From Neodiprion pinetum (Eukaryota > Arthropoda > Insecta > Hymenoptera > Diprionidae), in the NCBI RefSeq assembly GCF_021155775.2, contig NC_060235.2, forward strand, positions 11,021,193 to 11,085,192: a stretch of DNA of 64,000 bases, in the 5' to 3' direction. The notes beneath the pieces are model-generated. The model was not told the origin of the DNA. It did not search any database and was given only the letters and a program-made list of their open reading frames with translations. How positions within the stretch are numbered: the first letter of the stretch is position 1; each line of letters begins with the position of its first letter. This document shows positions 30,014 to 40,323 of this stretch, piece after piece. The translations under genes were made by a program, and so were the position numbers.

Positions 30014-32122
30014 TTATACATGGAGTAAAGTGACTACATAAAATGTATGGTTAATATCGAAGAGAATACATTTAAATTCTACTGCGTCGAAAGGAAGTGT
30101 AATTGTTTCTTCAGATTTTTCGAAAATTTGAAATAAGCCAAACTTATTCGAGCAATCTGGTTCTAAGAAAAAATTCGTTACTCTTGTCATTAATGACCCG
30201 ACCAAGAAAAATTCTGCTGCACTGCAGTCTTTTGCATCTTTTTTTTCATTTGCAGTCAATACGTTTCTCATAAACAAAATGTCACCATTTTTCATCTGAA
30301 CTACATTGTTCGGAGGCATGGATGAAATGATCATACCCCTCGCTTGTATTGATATTACGTGATTGTTTTTAACAATGGAATTTTGAATAATTTTTTTTTT
30401 TTTGAATTTTTGTTTTAGAAAGAGAATCGAGCTTGGATAATCTATTTACCACTTGCGCTAATGGATTTTTTGGAGTGTGGACAAGATTTTTCATTTTGCC
30501 AAGATAACTTTTTGCCCAGAATGCTGAAACGGTCGTTAACGGCAATTGAAAATGCTTTACATGGTCGACTATATGGAGAAGATTATAAAAATTTAAAGTC
30601 TGCGAATCACGTCCATATAGTGAAGGCATGAGCCGAAAGAACTTTCTTAATAGACCGTTAGCATAGTCGGCATGTGTTAAAAAATGTTTCGAACTGCAGA
30701 GGATACGACATGACATCGAAAGGAGTAAAAAATGTTTGTATTGAATTTCAGACAATACGTGTCGTAAAATGACAGGGCCGCAATACAAGAGCATGAATCG
30801 ATATTGAGTCGCTTTCCATCTGGCTATTTCTTGCACATCGAAGACTTTCCGCTGAAAATCTGCTGGAACCATCGATTCCAGCGAAGCCATCAACTCAGTG
30901 AAAATACGCAGCCTTGATTTTTTCATGCGGTAAGGACTACTGCGAGCTGTCCATTTTTCGAGCAGTAATTTTATTACTCCTAAAAATAGGAGGTGCATCG
31001 AATCGAGCGAAACAGACTTGATGATGTTGAATTCTAGCAATAGAAGAAGCGCTGTAAGCTGATTAGGCAAATGATGATTTTCATTTGTTTTTCGGTGGAA
31101 TGATTCCTCCGTTCTTTTTGGGCAATCAAGATCTGGATACACTCGCTTCCGGTTGATGGTGACACCTTTCACAGTACAACGTTCACACGCATGGAAACCT
31201 CCTGGACTTTTGATGCACTTGAGAAATGATCGAGCCGGTGAATCACATATTAATGCAGTGATCCGAAACGTGAATTTTTTTCCGGCAATGACGACACCAC
31301 CTGTGATCAATGCCTTTCCTTCGGAAACGAAGTCTTTCAAAAACTCAGACACAGTGTGTGGCTTTGAATCGCCGAAGTAAATTGCAATCACGAACGGTCG
31401 ACATTCGAAATTATCGTGATGAATTTCATGAAGATGGGCCAGAATTGTTTGTTCGATTTGCGGTACACTTGGACACCATCTATATTTACAAATACATTGA
31501 TTTGAGTATCAGTGTAAATATCAGGAGAGATTTTTTTATTTAATTGCGTTTCCATCCCAATGTACGCATATTTCCCTAGAGTCCCTTTTTTACTGAGCAT
31601 TGGCTGCACATTCTTGTACTGACGAGTACCCAAAAGTGTCTGCGCTGTTTTCGGTAAGTTTACATATCCTTCAGAGCGGAGTAATGTCAGAAGATCTGTG
31701 AGGATGTTATGTGGCAGCGTTTCGGCATGGCTCAGTGCAAAAGTGACCAGCTTTTCTTTCAATGTCGGAACTTCGATAGGACAACGCTCAGATTCTTCAT
31801 CGGATTTCTCATTTTCACCACCCGCTGACAAATCATCCAATTGCTCCGAAAATTCTTCGATAAATTGTTCATCAGATTGTTCGTCGGATACGCCGTCCGA
31901 TTGCTTATTATTCAGAATATCTGAGCACTTTTCCGTTGATAATTGTTTATTTTCAACAATGTGCTCGAGTTCTTCTTTACATTTGTACGCCACCTCCTCT
32001 TCTGTATTTTGAATTTTAGTTATTTTATTTAATTCTCGACCTTTCTTCACACTATAATATCTTTTCGACATGACTGGTGATTTATTTACACTGTTATATA
32101 TTATATTTACATATTTACACAC
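30014..32122 (-). pseudogene. DUF4218-type transposase pseudogene
   Basis: N-terminal piece 31388-32122: acidic Ser/Glu-rich region, then 'LPKTAQTLLGTRQYKNVQPM', 'GKYAYIGMETQL' and 'VNIDGVQVYRKSNKQFWPI'. After a frameshift near 31440 the correct frame continues ('HLHEIHHDNFECRPFVIAIY') into 30369-31391: 'CIKSPGGFHACERCTVKG' (zinc-binding Cys/His), 'SVSLDSMHLLFLGVIKLLLE', 'NFYNLLHIVDHVKHF', 'SAFWAKSYLGKMKNLVH'. A tail in another frame (30014-30334, 'MPPNNVVQMKNGDI') matches the family's C-terminus. The family pairs a Transposase_21-like core with DUF4218, as in CACTA-like elements. At least two frameshifts, so inactive. Confidence 0.7.
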
Positions 32123-32329
32123 TGTGCACTACAAAGTTTTTTGAGATTAAAAAAATGCAAAAGTTGATAATGAGAATCAATCGTTTCCGAAGAATGAAGA
32201 AACCTTTCAAAAAATATTAACAATAGAAATTCACAAACTTATGAAAAATATTTTTATAATGTATCCACAGACGAATAATAAATAAAAATTCAATATAGCT
32301 TAATCGTTTTGTTGTTCGATTACATGACG

Positions 32330-33070
32330 CCAAATATGCTTGAACTGAGCATGGGTTCAGCAATAGCAAATGACATTGGCCCAAGGTCGGGGCAACGTTA
32401 ATCACCAGGGATCGTTTGCCATCGTCACAACGATATCGGCCTAGAGTTAGCAACTCGTTGCATGCCAATGCTCGAATTGAGCATGGGTTTGGCAATGGCA
32501 AATAACATTGGCCCAAGGTTAGAGCAACGTTGATCACCAACGGTCGTTTGGCATCGTCACAACGATATCGGCCTAGAGTTGGCAACTCGTTGCATGCCAA
32601 TGCTCGAATTGAGCATGGGTTTGGCAATGGCAAATAACATTGGCCCAAGGTTGGAGCAACATTAGTTACCAACGGTCGTTTGCCATCGTCACAACGATAT
32701 CGACCTAGAGTTGGCAACTCGTTGCATGCCAATGCTCAAATTGAGCATGGGTTCGGCAATGGCAAATAACATTGGCCCAAGGTTGGAGCAACGTTGATGA
32801 CCAACATTCGTTTGCCATCGTCACAACGATATCGGCCTAGAGTTGGCAACTCGTTGCATGCCAATGCTCAAATTGAGCATGGGTTCAGCAATGGCAAATA
32901 ACATTGGCCCAAGGTTGGAGCAACGTTGATCACCAACGGTCGTTTGCCATCGTCAAAACAATATCGGCCCATAATTGGCCATTCGTTATATGCCAATGCT
33001 TGAACTGAGCACAGGTTCAGCAATGGTGAATAGATTGGCCCAGGTTTGGGCCCAAAGTTGACCGTCAACG
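32330..33070. repeat. 132-bp tandem repeat array (~5.5 copies)
   Basis: The anchor ATCGTCACAACGATATCGG recurs at 32421, 32553, 32685, 32817 and (variant) 32949, exactly 132 bp apart. The period is a multiple of three, so minus-strand frames stay open across it (for example 32217-32732); these are not considered genes. It sits just upstream of the transposase pseudogene, near the proposed element end. Confidence 0.9.
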
Positions 33071-33135
33071 ATCATTTGCCCAGTGCCGCGCCATCACTGG
33101 CCATATTGTAAGCGTTGGCAATTTTTTCCTGGGTA

Positions 33136-35425
33136 TACGTGAACCCGGGCTGTACAAGGCGAGTAAGAGAAAAAATATACGCCGTTGCCAGGTATTCGTA
33201 AAGACAAAAGTTATCGTAGTATGAGCGTATCTGCATAGAGAGTATAATAGTGTAAGAGGCACAGTCCAGTCAAATAAACTTGGTCTACAATGTTAGTTCC
33301 ATAGATACGTAAAACATAGGTGGTAAGCCAAAACTTTTGGACTGGACTCTCGGGAAAGAACTACCTTAATGCAAAAGTCTTTAAAATTCCTTGCAAGGAT
33401 GACTGCTTTATTACATATCCAATAATTTATACATTCGGAACTTTCAATTTATAAGTAAAATAAATTAGTTTTGCAAATGGCGTCTTTTCCATTTTTCACA
33501 CAAAATTATACGTAAAAAAATCTGCAAAAATTTTAGCATACATTTTTTCTCAACTTTCAGCTGATAATAAGTATTGGTCTTAAAATAAAATCTTCCAAAT
33601 ATCGAACCTAAAGATCGTGAAAAATAATTCAATAGATGTTTTGATTTTTTCAAACTTAACACATTTACTCATGGAAAATCGTGTTTTTGTCTGCTTTGTC
33701 TAGAATTATATAGAACTTTTGATGATAAGTTTTATATCCCAGGAAGTAATTAAAAATAATTTATGTTGAAATTGTACATTATTGCTACAGTATTCTATAG
33801 GTTAATATACCTGTTCGCGCCACTTTACTATTATTATATTAGTTTGTAAATTTATCACAGCAAATACTTTAGTTTCGTTACATTTGTATGTTGCACCTAT
33901 TTACCACGTATAAGGTGACTGAAGAGTCACAACAGTAGATTTACTTTCTTATTCCACATGACGAGTAGTTCAACGTTATAGTAATTCAAATTACGTACTT
34001 ATTGCCTACGTCAGAAATTCGTGGGCCGATACTCGAATCGGCAGTTACGTACGTTCGCTTGGCCGGTGAGGGCGCAGCGCAAGTTAGTTAGTCTCGAGCG
34101 CTCGAATAGGTAGGACGTGTTAGGTTTTCCTTAGACACGCGCGTCGATTATTTCGTTTCGCGTAGTTTTAAGATTTATCCGTTTAACACGGTCGGGGGAG
34201 GCGTGTTTCACCCTCCGGTTGGGCCGGGGGTGTCGCGTCTCCCTGGGCGAGCGTCATTGCATGTCAGCGTTGGTTCTCGAGACGTCGGGACCGCTGTTTG
34301 CACGGCATTTGGCCACCTTGACGCTCCCCACTCCCTGCTTCCACGAGTGCGTGGAAGTTGTGGAGCACGGTTTCTCATGGAGACTTAGATAAGTTGGCTT
34401 AAGATCATTGAATGATCATTCAATCTGGTTGATAAGGAACGCACCAGCGACTGTATTATCCTGGTTTATGATGATCTGTTTTGCAGTTAATAAACACTTG
34501 TCTTGCTTCGGCTTTTCCCTCTGCACCGTGAGGGTTTTTATGCCGAAGCAAGCGTCTTGTCTTTCCCGCGAAATTGTGTTATTTATTTATTCACCCTCTC
34601 ACTCACTCATCCCATCCCGATTGAAGTTAGAGAAGAACTCTGGTCAACGACCAAAACAATACCGAAGCTATGTGTATCGTAGAAACTGGGATAAAACTCG
34701 CTTATCCAAACCAGTAGAATAAGTACTTCTTTAAATATTATACGATATTAATAATAAATTTCGATGGCAATATAATACCGAACTCTAAAGTATGTACCGT
34801 TAATATTATAAATTGATAATTAAATCGGTTTTAAAATGACTATAAATTTGACCTGTCTTACAACTATTAAAATAACGTTTTAAAGTTTTTGGGCGTTTTT
34901 GATTTTTAACACTCTAAGTAATAGTAATAATAATAATAGTCACGACACTTCCTTATCCGAAATGGAGAAGTTATGGGTGCAACGCTTACACAGGGGATTA
35001 ATGTAAATTGTTGAAAATAATATTTTTTCTCAAATTATAATATTATCTGCACATATTACATAGTATTTATTTGAAAGTTCATAATTAAAAACAAATATTC
35101 ATACATGTGCTATGGGTTATTTTTATCCCGTTTTGAGGTTAGAATAAAGGCTCAATTGCGTTTCTCTGTAGAATCAAAAGATTTTTTTTATTTACACTAC
35201 GTACAATATGGTTTATTTCCTTAAATCTTTCCTGTAGAATTGAAAGAAACAACATTTAAAGCTGTTATTCCAATCAATGTAATTCTGTATGTAGTTCTGT
35301 TACCTTTTGTCTCTTTCCTCCTAACGTCGGTAACATAGATCGCGACCGTAAGAGAAGCGGCGATACGAGTAGACGAGAGTTGCGATTTTCTTTACACGTA
35401 CTTTAGGGTATTAAACATCAAAAAC
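33136..35425. other. Intergenic region without recognised genes
   Basis: AT-rich except for a G+C-richer block at about 34020-34400 that has short open frames but no recognisable protein. A strong two-part hairpin lies at 34502-34552 (listed separately). Confidence 0.5.
34502..34552. other. Compound hairpin (51 nt)
   Basis: The outer stem CTTGCTTCGGC (34502-34512) pairs with GCCGAAGCAAG (34542-34552); inside it CCCTC and GAGGG form a second stem. Could be part of an LTR, a foldback element or a structured RNA. No further support. Confidence 0.4.
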
Positions 35426-36656
35426 ATGGCGAAAAAATTTTTAATAATAGCAGATCGTGATAACAAGAAAAAAAGTTTATCCCAGCAAATGGATGAACAA
35501 AGGAGAAATGACTATCTCAATGCCACCGAATGACGTTGACTTGAACAAATGTGTCAGAGAATTAGACGATCCACAAGATAACTGGATTAGATGCACATTT
35601 ACAAGAATCATTAAATATGTATAATGGTACGCTTAACAAAATATGTATTACAAGAGTACTTGTAAACTTATAATGAATGATCTGTTCTTCATGAAGTACA
35701 TAGTTTGAATCAACGTTTTTTTGTACAATAAGTAGGAAAGATAAATAAATAAATAAAATAATGCGAATACTTGAAAAAGTAAAAAATTTATTTATGCAAA
35801 AGTGAAGGAGTTAATTTAGTTAATCTGTAAAGAACAGCCCATGCGTGGATATACTATTTAATATTCGTCAACAACATGTTTTCAGATAATTATAATGATG
35901 CGATACGTGAATCTAAAGTAAATAGTGTTAGCGGCTGGCTAGGGATTGGATCGGGTTGGTTATTAATGATCACTCTGTTGCAGCTCGATGACGATGAATA
36001 TTATGTTATTTATTATTACCGACACAAAACTTAACAATACTGACTGGATAACTAGTTCTAGGTTTATTCTCGTTTATTATATCTCGATCTCTCGTGGCAA
36101 ACCACCGGCCGACAATACTTGTCCGTTCTTCTCGACTCTCCCTACTCGACTACTCTCGTGCCAACCTCTATACCTCTTGTCTGCTCTTACTAGCAGTGTT
36201 GCCAACAATAGCATCGAAGATGTTACTGAACCCAGTGACGAAGAGAAATTAAAGCAGTCTAGAACATTTCGTAGTATAAAACGGGTTATGCAAGACTGTG
36301 TTGCACCGTCTGCAAAGAAGCCACGCATTCCACAATTAAAGAACGATAAACCGCCATCACTAGTCGTCGGTAAATTTGTTAGGTCCAAGAAAATTAAAAA
36401 AACGCAAAAATCAAAGGATGTCAAATTTCTCTATCTAATGAAAAAGTTTCAAACAAATGAACGTAGAAAAAGATTATAATAACAATAGTAAAAAAAAAAC
36501 TATAATAACAATAGTATACGCATGAAGTTGGCGGTGGGGTGAGATCCCGAAAACAAAACAAAAAGCATCTAGCAAACCCTTTGACAGCTGTCATCGGCTG
36601 TTTATGACAGTCTTTGACAAATATCTTTATAGGTATCTGTTTCTGACGCGCAAAAA

Positions 36657-37106
36657 ATGACCATGCATACGAAAATTATCAAGATGATTCCCGACGGGAA
36701 TTGTCTTTTTCGCGCGTTGGCGTATTGTGTATACGGCACTCAAGATCGACACGCAGAGGTGAGACTGAGTATCGTTTCAAATATAGTGGATAATTGGTCT
36801 ACATTTGCGGGTTTTATTACAGGTAATGAGTCAAGCGGTGCTGTGATTAGGTCACCTGGTGATTACAAATCACATATGAATATAAATGGAATATACGGGG
36901 GAGAAGCAGAATTAGCTGCAGCTGCGGACATTTTTAAGATATGTTTAATCGTGTATCGCGAAGAACAAATTCATCCACACCGGATCGGATCACAAAATGA
37001 AACACAATTCTCGCTACTCTTCACCGGCGACGCAGACAGTGGACACTTTAATGTCTTGCAGAACAAAAATAAAATTCAGATAGTGAGTAATAAGTATGAA
37101 AAGTAA
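36657..37106 (+). CDS. OTU-family cysteine protease (149 aa), in Helitron-1
   Basis: ATG to TAA, 149 codons. 'MIPDGNCLFRALAYCVYG' is the OTU catalytic loop with the nucleophilic Cys in the DGNCLFRAL motif. 'DSGHFNVL' near the C-terminus supplies the catalytic His. The length fits a minimal OTU domain. OTU enzymes remove ubiquitin from proteins. OTU domains are known cargo or ORFs of animal Helitrons, either fused to Rep/helicase or separate; here it stands alone. The start of this gene is also present in Helitron-2, where it is cut off. The role in transposition is unknown. Confidence 0.8.
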   Translation: MTMHTKIIKMIPDGNCLFRALAYCVYGTQDRHAEVRLSIVSNIVDNWSTFAGFITGNESSGAVIRSPGDYKSHMNINGIYGGEAELAAAADIFKICLIVYREEQIHPHRIGSQNETQFSLLFTGDADSGHFNVLQNKNKIQIVSNKYEK

Positions 37107-37169
37107 CAATCAAATAATAGTAAATCTAAATATATCAGCAAACAGTCAAAAGGACAGCCAGGATTTACG

Positions 37170-37620
37170 ATGACAATGGAGAAAGGAGGAGTTTCAAGCA
37201 GCAGACAAGGCAATGAAGATGGTGGATGGTCGGAAGTATCACAAAAGAAAAAGGAAAATAAAATTGTAAGTGCGAGTAACCAAATAAGCCAGCGAATAAT
37301 AATAAACAAATATTCCTATAACCAGGGAAGAGGACGACCAGGATCCATGTTAACCACAAGAGAAAGAGGTGTTTTGCGGAGTGAACAGCAACACAAATAT
37401 AGAGAAAAAAAATAATATAAAGAAAGTGATTTTGGAGAATAACGGACAGAGCGGTAGCAAAAATAATTCAGCAAGTCAAGGAGATAGATGGATATCAATA
37501 GAGAAGGAAGACCAATTTTCAACCAACGAATGGAAGCTTAGATTGATGAAAAAAAGAAAAGTAAGCACAGAAGGAATTGAAGTGGATAGCAAGTGCAGAC
37601 CTGTCATCAAATCAACATGA
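37170..37620 (+). other. Low-complexity ORFs after OTU in Helitron-1
   Basis: Two overlapping frames (37170-37415 and 37369-37620) encode Gln/Lys/Asn/Ser-rich, basic peptides without a recognised domain, possibly one disordered ORF broken by a frameshift. The stop at 37618-37620 lies just before the Helitron 3' terminal region. Confidence 0.35.
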
Positions 37621-38066
37621 AGGAATTCGCCTGTCTACTAGACAATGCGTAAGGAAATAGTGAGGCGCGAAGCGCCGAACCACGAGGCGCGCAGCGCCGA
37701 GATGGGGTTGGCGCGCGAAGCGCGCAGGGGCGAAGCCCCTAGTTGGTTGATAAAGATAATTTAAATGGCGATAATTCACGGGAGGATAATGAACATAGCA
37801 ATCGTTCAGATGGCGGTGATTCGAATGGAGATGATATATTTAGCGAACTTTCGCGTGAGGAAAATCAAGATGGCAAACGTTTACATGAGGAAATTAATGA
37901 ACATCACGAATGTTTACATGAGGAAGATCCAGATGGAGTAGGTTTAGCTTGCAATATGCAAAATCTAAATCGCAACAAAGGTATTGAGAATTGGTTCCTA
38001 ATATTCCAATATGAACAAGTATTTAATAACTTAGTCCATCATAAGGGCACTTGTTGGCTTCATTAG

Positions 38067-38742
38067 TATAATTACGTTCTTATTTTCGAATAAAGACGCT
38101 CTTTCTTCAACTTACCTTCGTTAAAACAATTTCGTTTGCAAATAAAGGTAATATTAAATTGAATGAATTTTTACATTTTCATAATGGAAACGTTAATAGT
38201 TTGTAGGGTATAAATAAATAAAATTAAGATACTGCATTTGCACGTTTCCTCTCTCACCATACCGTCGCACTCTACATGGTGTTCGCTATGATGAGGGGAG
38301 AAAGAGAGAGCGCAGGCACACCAGTATGTTCAGTATGTTCACTAATAGTTGAACTTGTTCGCTGAGCGCTTGAAATATCGAATATAATTAATAGTGTGAA
38401 ATATATATCTGATAATAGCTATCAATTTCTTTATCATGAAAATTAATGTGTACTATACCTTCAACAAATGCAGTAATCGTTGGTTATGATATTTGTGAAA
38501 ATTTCTATATCGTGCTTTTCGATAAACCAAGACAACCTCATGTTTGGTTACATTGTTTACGAAAACAATCCGCAAGTAAAATTGGAGTTAAAAAAGTCAA
38601 ATAAAACTATCAAAATAGTGGCTAAACATCTATTGATTCCACTTGATTCTTGAGAAAAATTGTTTTAATGACAACGAGATCAAGAGCGCGTTTTACCTGA
38701 AAACAGTCGCCAGTCGCGCCAAGCCTTTTTCATGGAATATAT
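38067..38742. other. Intronic AT-rich sequence
   Basis: No gene recognised. It lies in the presumed long intron (37981-40340) of the DUF4806-type gene, left of the solo LTR. Confidence 0.4.
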
Positions 38743-39076
38743 GTAAGTTTGACGCCTTGCTCAAACCTAGCCGCCTGGTCCGCTGATCATGTGACTAGCG
38801 GGCAGGCGACCGAGACACTCGCTACTGACGGCACCGGGCAGTCGTTGACAAGCTGTGCTACGACACAGGCACGCACTCACGACTACCTTTGCTATACCGA
38901 CAAATTGTGTTGATTCAAGTATGTTAGAACGAATACTTGTACTGGATATTCGTCTGTAACTTATTATTGTATTATTGTTAATAACAGTTGATTACTGCAA
39001 CAACACGTGTTGTTATCTTAAACCCACACTCCCACAATTCATCTCCTGCAAGTCTCTGAATCGAGATCTCCCTACA
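38743..39076 (+). mobile_element. Solo LTR (334 bp) related to the Gypsy-A LTR
   Basis: Starts TGTAAGTTTGACG and ends CTCCCTACA, with TATA on both sides (38739-38742 and 39077-39080) as a 4-bp target duplication. It shares the block CTGCAACAACACGTGTTG with the Gypsy-A LTR. No internal coding region. Confidence 0.8.
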
Positions 39077-39135
39077 TATATACTATATAATAATTCCTAA
39101 AATGATGTAAATGTAATACATGTTAATATTACATA

Positions 39136-39517
39136 CCAAGAGAATATCTTGAAAGTTAACACTCGGTCACCGCCGACTCGGCACCACTCACGTTCTTCGT
39201 CTGTTTTTCGCCGGCTGGCCATCCCATATTTAATTCTGAACTGCGAAAGGCCGAAAAATGATTGCATCGACGACGACGACGATTATGTTTTCATTTAATG
39301 TATGGGGCATTTCCTGTCAAATCGTCCGTGAATAATAATCTGAATTTTTATGGGTGATCACACCTAATGTGATGAGCTTTAAGGACTTTTTTCGATTTTC
39401 GACCTTTCGCAGTTTGAAATTAAATATCGGATGGCCAGCCTGCGAAAAACAGACGAAGAACGTGAGTGGTGCCGAGTCGGCGGTGACCGAGTGTTAACTT
39501 TCAAGATAATCTCTTGG
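39136..39517. mobile_element. Foldback/MITE-like element (382 bp)
   Basis: Begins CCAAGAGAATATCTTGAAAG and ends with its near-reverse complement. The inverted arms extend over 100 bp each and contain CCGCCGACTCGGCACC. CATA precedes it (39132-39135); CATA after it is split by Helitron-2 (CA at 39518-39519, TA at 40324-40325). No ORF. Confidence 0.85.
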
Positions 39518-39519
39518 CA

Positions 39520-40323
39520 TCTCTCTATTTAATAAAAAAGTTCTGAACAAATGAAAAAGAAGTAACAACAGGCGAAGAAGATTATAATAACAATAGTATC
39601 AAAAAGATTATAATAACAATACTATACGCATGAAGTTGGCGGTGGAGTGAGAGGCCGAAAACAAAACAAAAAGCATCTAGCAAACAAAACTTCCTTTGAC
39701 AGCTGTCATCGGCTGTTTATGACAATCTTTGACAAATATCTTTATGGGTATCTGTTTCTGACACGCAAAAAATAAACATGCAAACGAGAATTATCAAGAT
39801 GATTCCCGACGGGAATTGTCTTTTTCGCCCGCTGGCGTATTGTGTATACGGCACTCAAGATCGACACGCAGAGGTGAGACTGAGTATCGTTTCAAATATA
39901 TCATACTGGCAAACATGTCAGCAGAAGTAATGAAACAGAACTCGAGGAGAGTTATATCAGAGAAAAAACAGGTTTTTTTCGGATCCTGTAAATCCTTGAT
40001 CCGGTTAACCACCAAGTAAAGCCTTTCCAGTTTCTTTGCAGTTTCGGACATCGTCCTTTCTGTCTTCGAGGTTGAAAGTGCCAGACAGAATCTCCGGGAT
40101 TAATTTTATATCCCTGGCTCGAATATCATAACGAGTTTTTAATTTGTCTGAAGCCATAGAAATTCTACTTATAGCAAAGCTATGAATTTCTTCTACTATG
40201 GGAAAAATAATAACTACAGCAAGATTCAACAGTTGCAGACCTGTCATCAAATCAGCATAAATAAATTCACCTGTCTAACAGACACTGTATAAGGATATAG
40301 TGAGGCAGGGGCGAAGCCTCTAG
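39520..40323 (+). mobile_element. Helitron-2, non-autonomous (804 bp)
   Basis: 5' TCTCTCTATTTAATAAAA preceded by A; the 3' end has a GAGGC/GCCTC hairpin and CTAG followed by T. It splits the CATA target duplication of the neighbouring foldback element exactly between A and T, confirming both ends. It shares its first ~380 bp (including the OTU gene start) and last ~100 bp with Helitron-1. The middle (about 39901-40219) is different and contains minus-strand open frames ('LVVNRIKDLQDPKKTCFFSD'), possibly captured sequence. Confidence 0.85.

Larger units (their letters stand above)
26124..33135 (-). mobile_element. Candidate two-gene DNA transposon with subterminal repeats
   Basis: The ends form an imperfect inverted pair: CCCATGGAAAAATG at 26126 and CCTGGG at 33128-33133, preceded by an A/T run (reverse-strand CCCAGGAAAAAATTG). 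TA flanks both ends, a possible 2-bp duplication. Just inside each end is an array of TTGGCC/GGCCCAA-rich repeats (26150-26580 and 32330-33070). Between them, on the same strand, lie a DUF4218-type transposase pseudogene and a DUF4806-type pseudogene. The boundaries are tentative. Confidence 0.45.
36426..37742 (+). mobile_element. Helitron-1 carrying an OTU ORF (1317 bp)
   Basis: The 3' end is a hairpin GGGGCGAAGCCCC running into CTAG (37739-37742), followed by T; the 5' end aligns with Helitron-2 (CTCTATCTAAT versus CTCTATTTAAT), with the terminal TC changed to TT. Removing it rejoins an A/T dinucleotide (36425/37743) and keeps a coding frame open, matching Helitron insertion between A and T without target duplication. 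It lacks the Rep/helicase gene, so it is non-autonomous. Confidence 0.85.

Noticed and set aside
32217..32732. 171-codon minus-strand ORF
   Set aside because: Lies within a 132-bp tandem array whose period keeps any frame open; no protein-like features.
32330..33070. CRISPR-like array
   Set aside because: Units are contiguous 132-bp copies without unique spacers, in eukaryotic DNA; a minisatellite.
35928..36190. Possible LTR starting TGTTAGCGGCTGGC
   Set aside because: No matching CA end, no target duplication and no second copy found.
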